A stretch of 54,201 bases of DNA from Candidatus Thorarchaeota archaeon (lineage in GTDB: Archaea; Asgardarchaeota; Thorarchaeia; Thorarchaeales; Thorarchaeaceae): NCBI GenBank assembly GCA_029855935.1, contig JAGSHN010000011.1, positions 1-54,201 of the forward strand, in the 5' to 3' direction. Positions 53,520 through 54,201 of this stretch are shown in pieces. The notes beneath the pieces are model-generated. The model saw nothing but the letters and a program-made list of their open reading frames with translations. It did not search any database and was not told the DNA's origin. The position numbers were made by a program, and so were the translations under genes. How positions within the stretch are numbered: position 1 is the stretch's first letter; each line of letters begins with the position of its first letter.

Positions 53520-54201
53520 TTGAGCCGCATAACGCGCCCGTTGGTCATCATTGGAGTTTCTTTTCTTGCAGTCATCTCTGCAGCTGGTACAATGACCCCC
53601 CTGACGAGCGCGCAGGACTCCTCCTCCATTCTGTTGAATCCCCTTCTTGTTCGTGCCATAGTCTATGACAACGGCTCGACAGCAATCCGCTACGAGGGCA
53701 CGGCTCACAATACTGGTCTGACCCCTCTCGACTCCTTCTCTATGCGTATTGACTCTCTCGACGTCGTAGTTCTCAGCTCGACGGTTGCGAGTGGAGCAGA
53801 GGCGGCGACGGATGTGACGGTTCTTGAGCGGTACTCAGAGGTACATATCGGACTGCCGACTGACCTCGCCCCGGGCGCTGCTGTCGACTTTCATCTCGTT
53901 GTTGTCGCGCAGGACATCCAGTCAGAGGCCTCACTGAGCCCCGATGGACTTGTGGAGGAGAGAAGCATGATCTTCTATCTCCGCCCCCAGTCGCCAGTCC
54001 AGAACCTCACATTCACCGTGGTCCTACCGGCTCACGCCACGCTATCGCGCACGGCGGCGTCGCCTCTCTTCCCATCTCCTGACGGCAACTCCACTGACGG
54101 CGTCAGTCTGATCTTCGTCTGGTCACTGGGTTCTCTCGCCCCCGGCCAGGAACAGGTCTTCATTGTGAAGTACGAGTTTCCTGTCTCTCTCGGAGCTGAC
54201 G
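53520..54201 (+). CDS. Secreted protein, 3' end beyond the window
   Basis: The frame starts at TTG 53520, after GGAGG with 10 nt spacing, and stays open to the end of the window (227 codons). A signal peptide is visible (RPLVIIGVSFLAVISAAGT, then MTPLTSAQ). The mature part is beta-rich with Thr/Ser/Asp-type segments (RYEGTAHNTGLTPLDSFSM, FHLVVVAQDIQSEASLS, LSPDGLVEERSM), which fits an exported beta-sandwich protein. TATA-like CTCTTTTATTG at 53463-53473 overlaps the previous terminator. The C-terminus is not known. Confidence 0.75.
   Translation, partial: MSRITRPLVIIGVSFLAVISAAGTMTPLTSAQDSSSILLNPLLVRAIVYDNGSTAIRYEGTAHNTGLTPLDSFSMRIDSLDVVVLSSTVASGAEAATDVTVLERYSEVHIGLPTDLAPGAAVDFHLVVVAQDIQSEASLSPDGLVEERSMIFYLRPQSPVQNLTFTVVLPAHATLSRTAASPLFPSPDGNSTDGVSLIFVWSLGSLAPGQEQVFIVKYEFPVSLGAD

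Noticed and set aside
1-54201. tRNA, rRNA and insertion-sequence genes
   Set aside because: A scan by eye found no T-loop consensus with cloverleaf context, no rRNA core sequence and no transposase; small RNAs could still be missed.

Overview
The window looks like chromosomal DNA of an archaeon, possibly an Asgard lineage. The evidence is TATA-type promoters a few tens of bases ahead of genes, many GTG and TTG starts, two Ras/Arf-like small GTPases, a tungsten-type aldehyde:ferredoxin oxidoreductase, a methylmalonyl-CoA mutase chain without a B12 domain, heterodisulfide-reductase-like pieces, and surface proteins ending in one membrane helix plus an Arg cluster. No rRNA, tRNA, cas gene or insertion sequence was recognised, so lineage and CRISPR type stay open.

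Layout. 1-5977 is a CRISPR array of 80 repeats (37 nt) and 79 complete spacers. It runs off the left edge and was probably transcribed leftward from a leader at about 5978-6120. 6.5-10 kb holds a leftward efflux and redox block: an Acr3-like permease, a TDT/SLAC1-like transporter, a small thioredoxin-like protein and a frameshifted unknown gene. Two of its promoters carry the same 36-nt spaced inverted repeat over the TATA box. 10.2-11.7 kb encodes a radical SAM/SPASM protein. 11.7-14.1 kb is a compact five-gene operon: HdrA N-terminal domain, ferredoxin, a DGC zinc-binding/GcvH lipoyl-carrier fusion and two more DGC proteins. 14.4-21 kb has a missed DUF1059 gene, a YcaQ-like glycosylase, an ABC-2 permease, a TRZ/ATZ deaminase and a PAS histidine kinase. 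21-24.6 kb is a ferredoxin, AOR and PreA-like operon, followed by a convergent M24 peptidase.

26.3-30.5 kb is a visibly more AT-rich island. It carries five tightly packed leftward genes: a TRZ/ATZ amidohydrolase, an HhH DNA-glycosylase-like Fe-S protein, a nucleoside 2-deoxyribosyltransferase, a thymidylate-kinase-like protein and a PfkB kinase. It sits beside a decayed N6-adenine DNA methyltransferase and, on the other side, a short structured element. Together the genes could take a free base to a deoxynucleotide and also read or remove a base in DNA. This is the best candidate for an undescribed system, with the lipoyl/DGC operon second.

31.5-54.2 kb is mostly housekeeping and accessory metabolism: methylmalonyl-CoA mutase, surface proteins, an Arf/COG2229-like GTPase, an NSS transporter with a small membrane partner, a metallophosphoesterase, a three-gene operon ending in a Rab-like GTPase, a GlcD/CCG-type 2-hydroxyacid oxidation pair, an alpha/beta hydrolase, a degenerate membrane histidine kinase, a Cys-rich tail-anchored zinc-ribbon protein, a two-subunit CoA-transferase with a HAD phosphatase, and a surface-protein gene cut by the right edge.

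All functional names come from reading motifs by eye; no searches were run.
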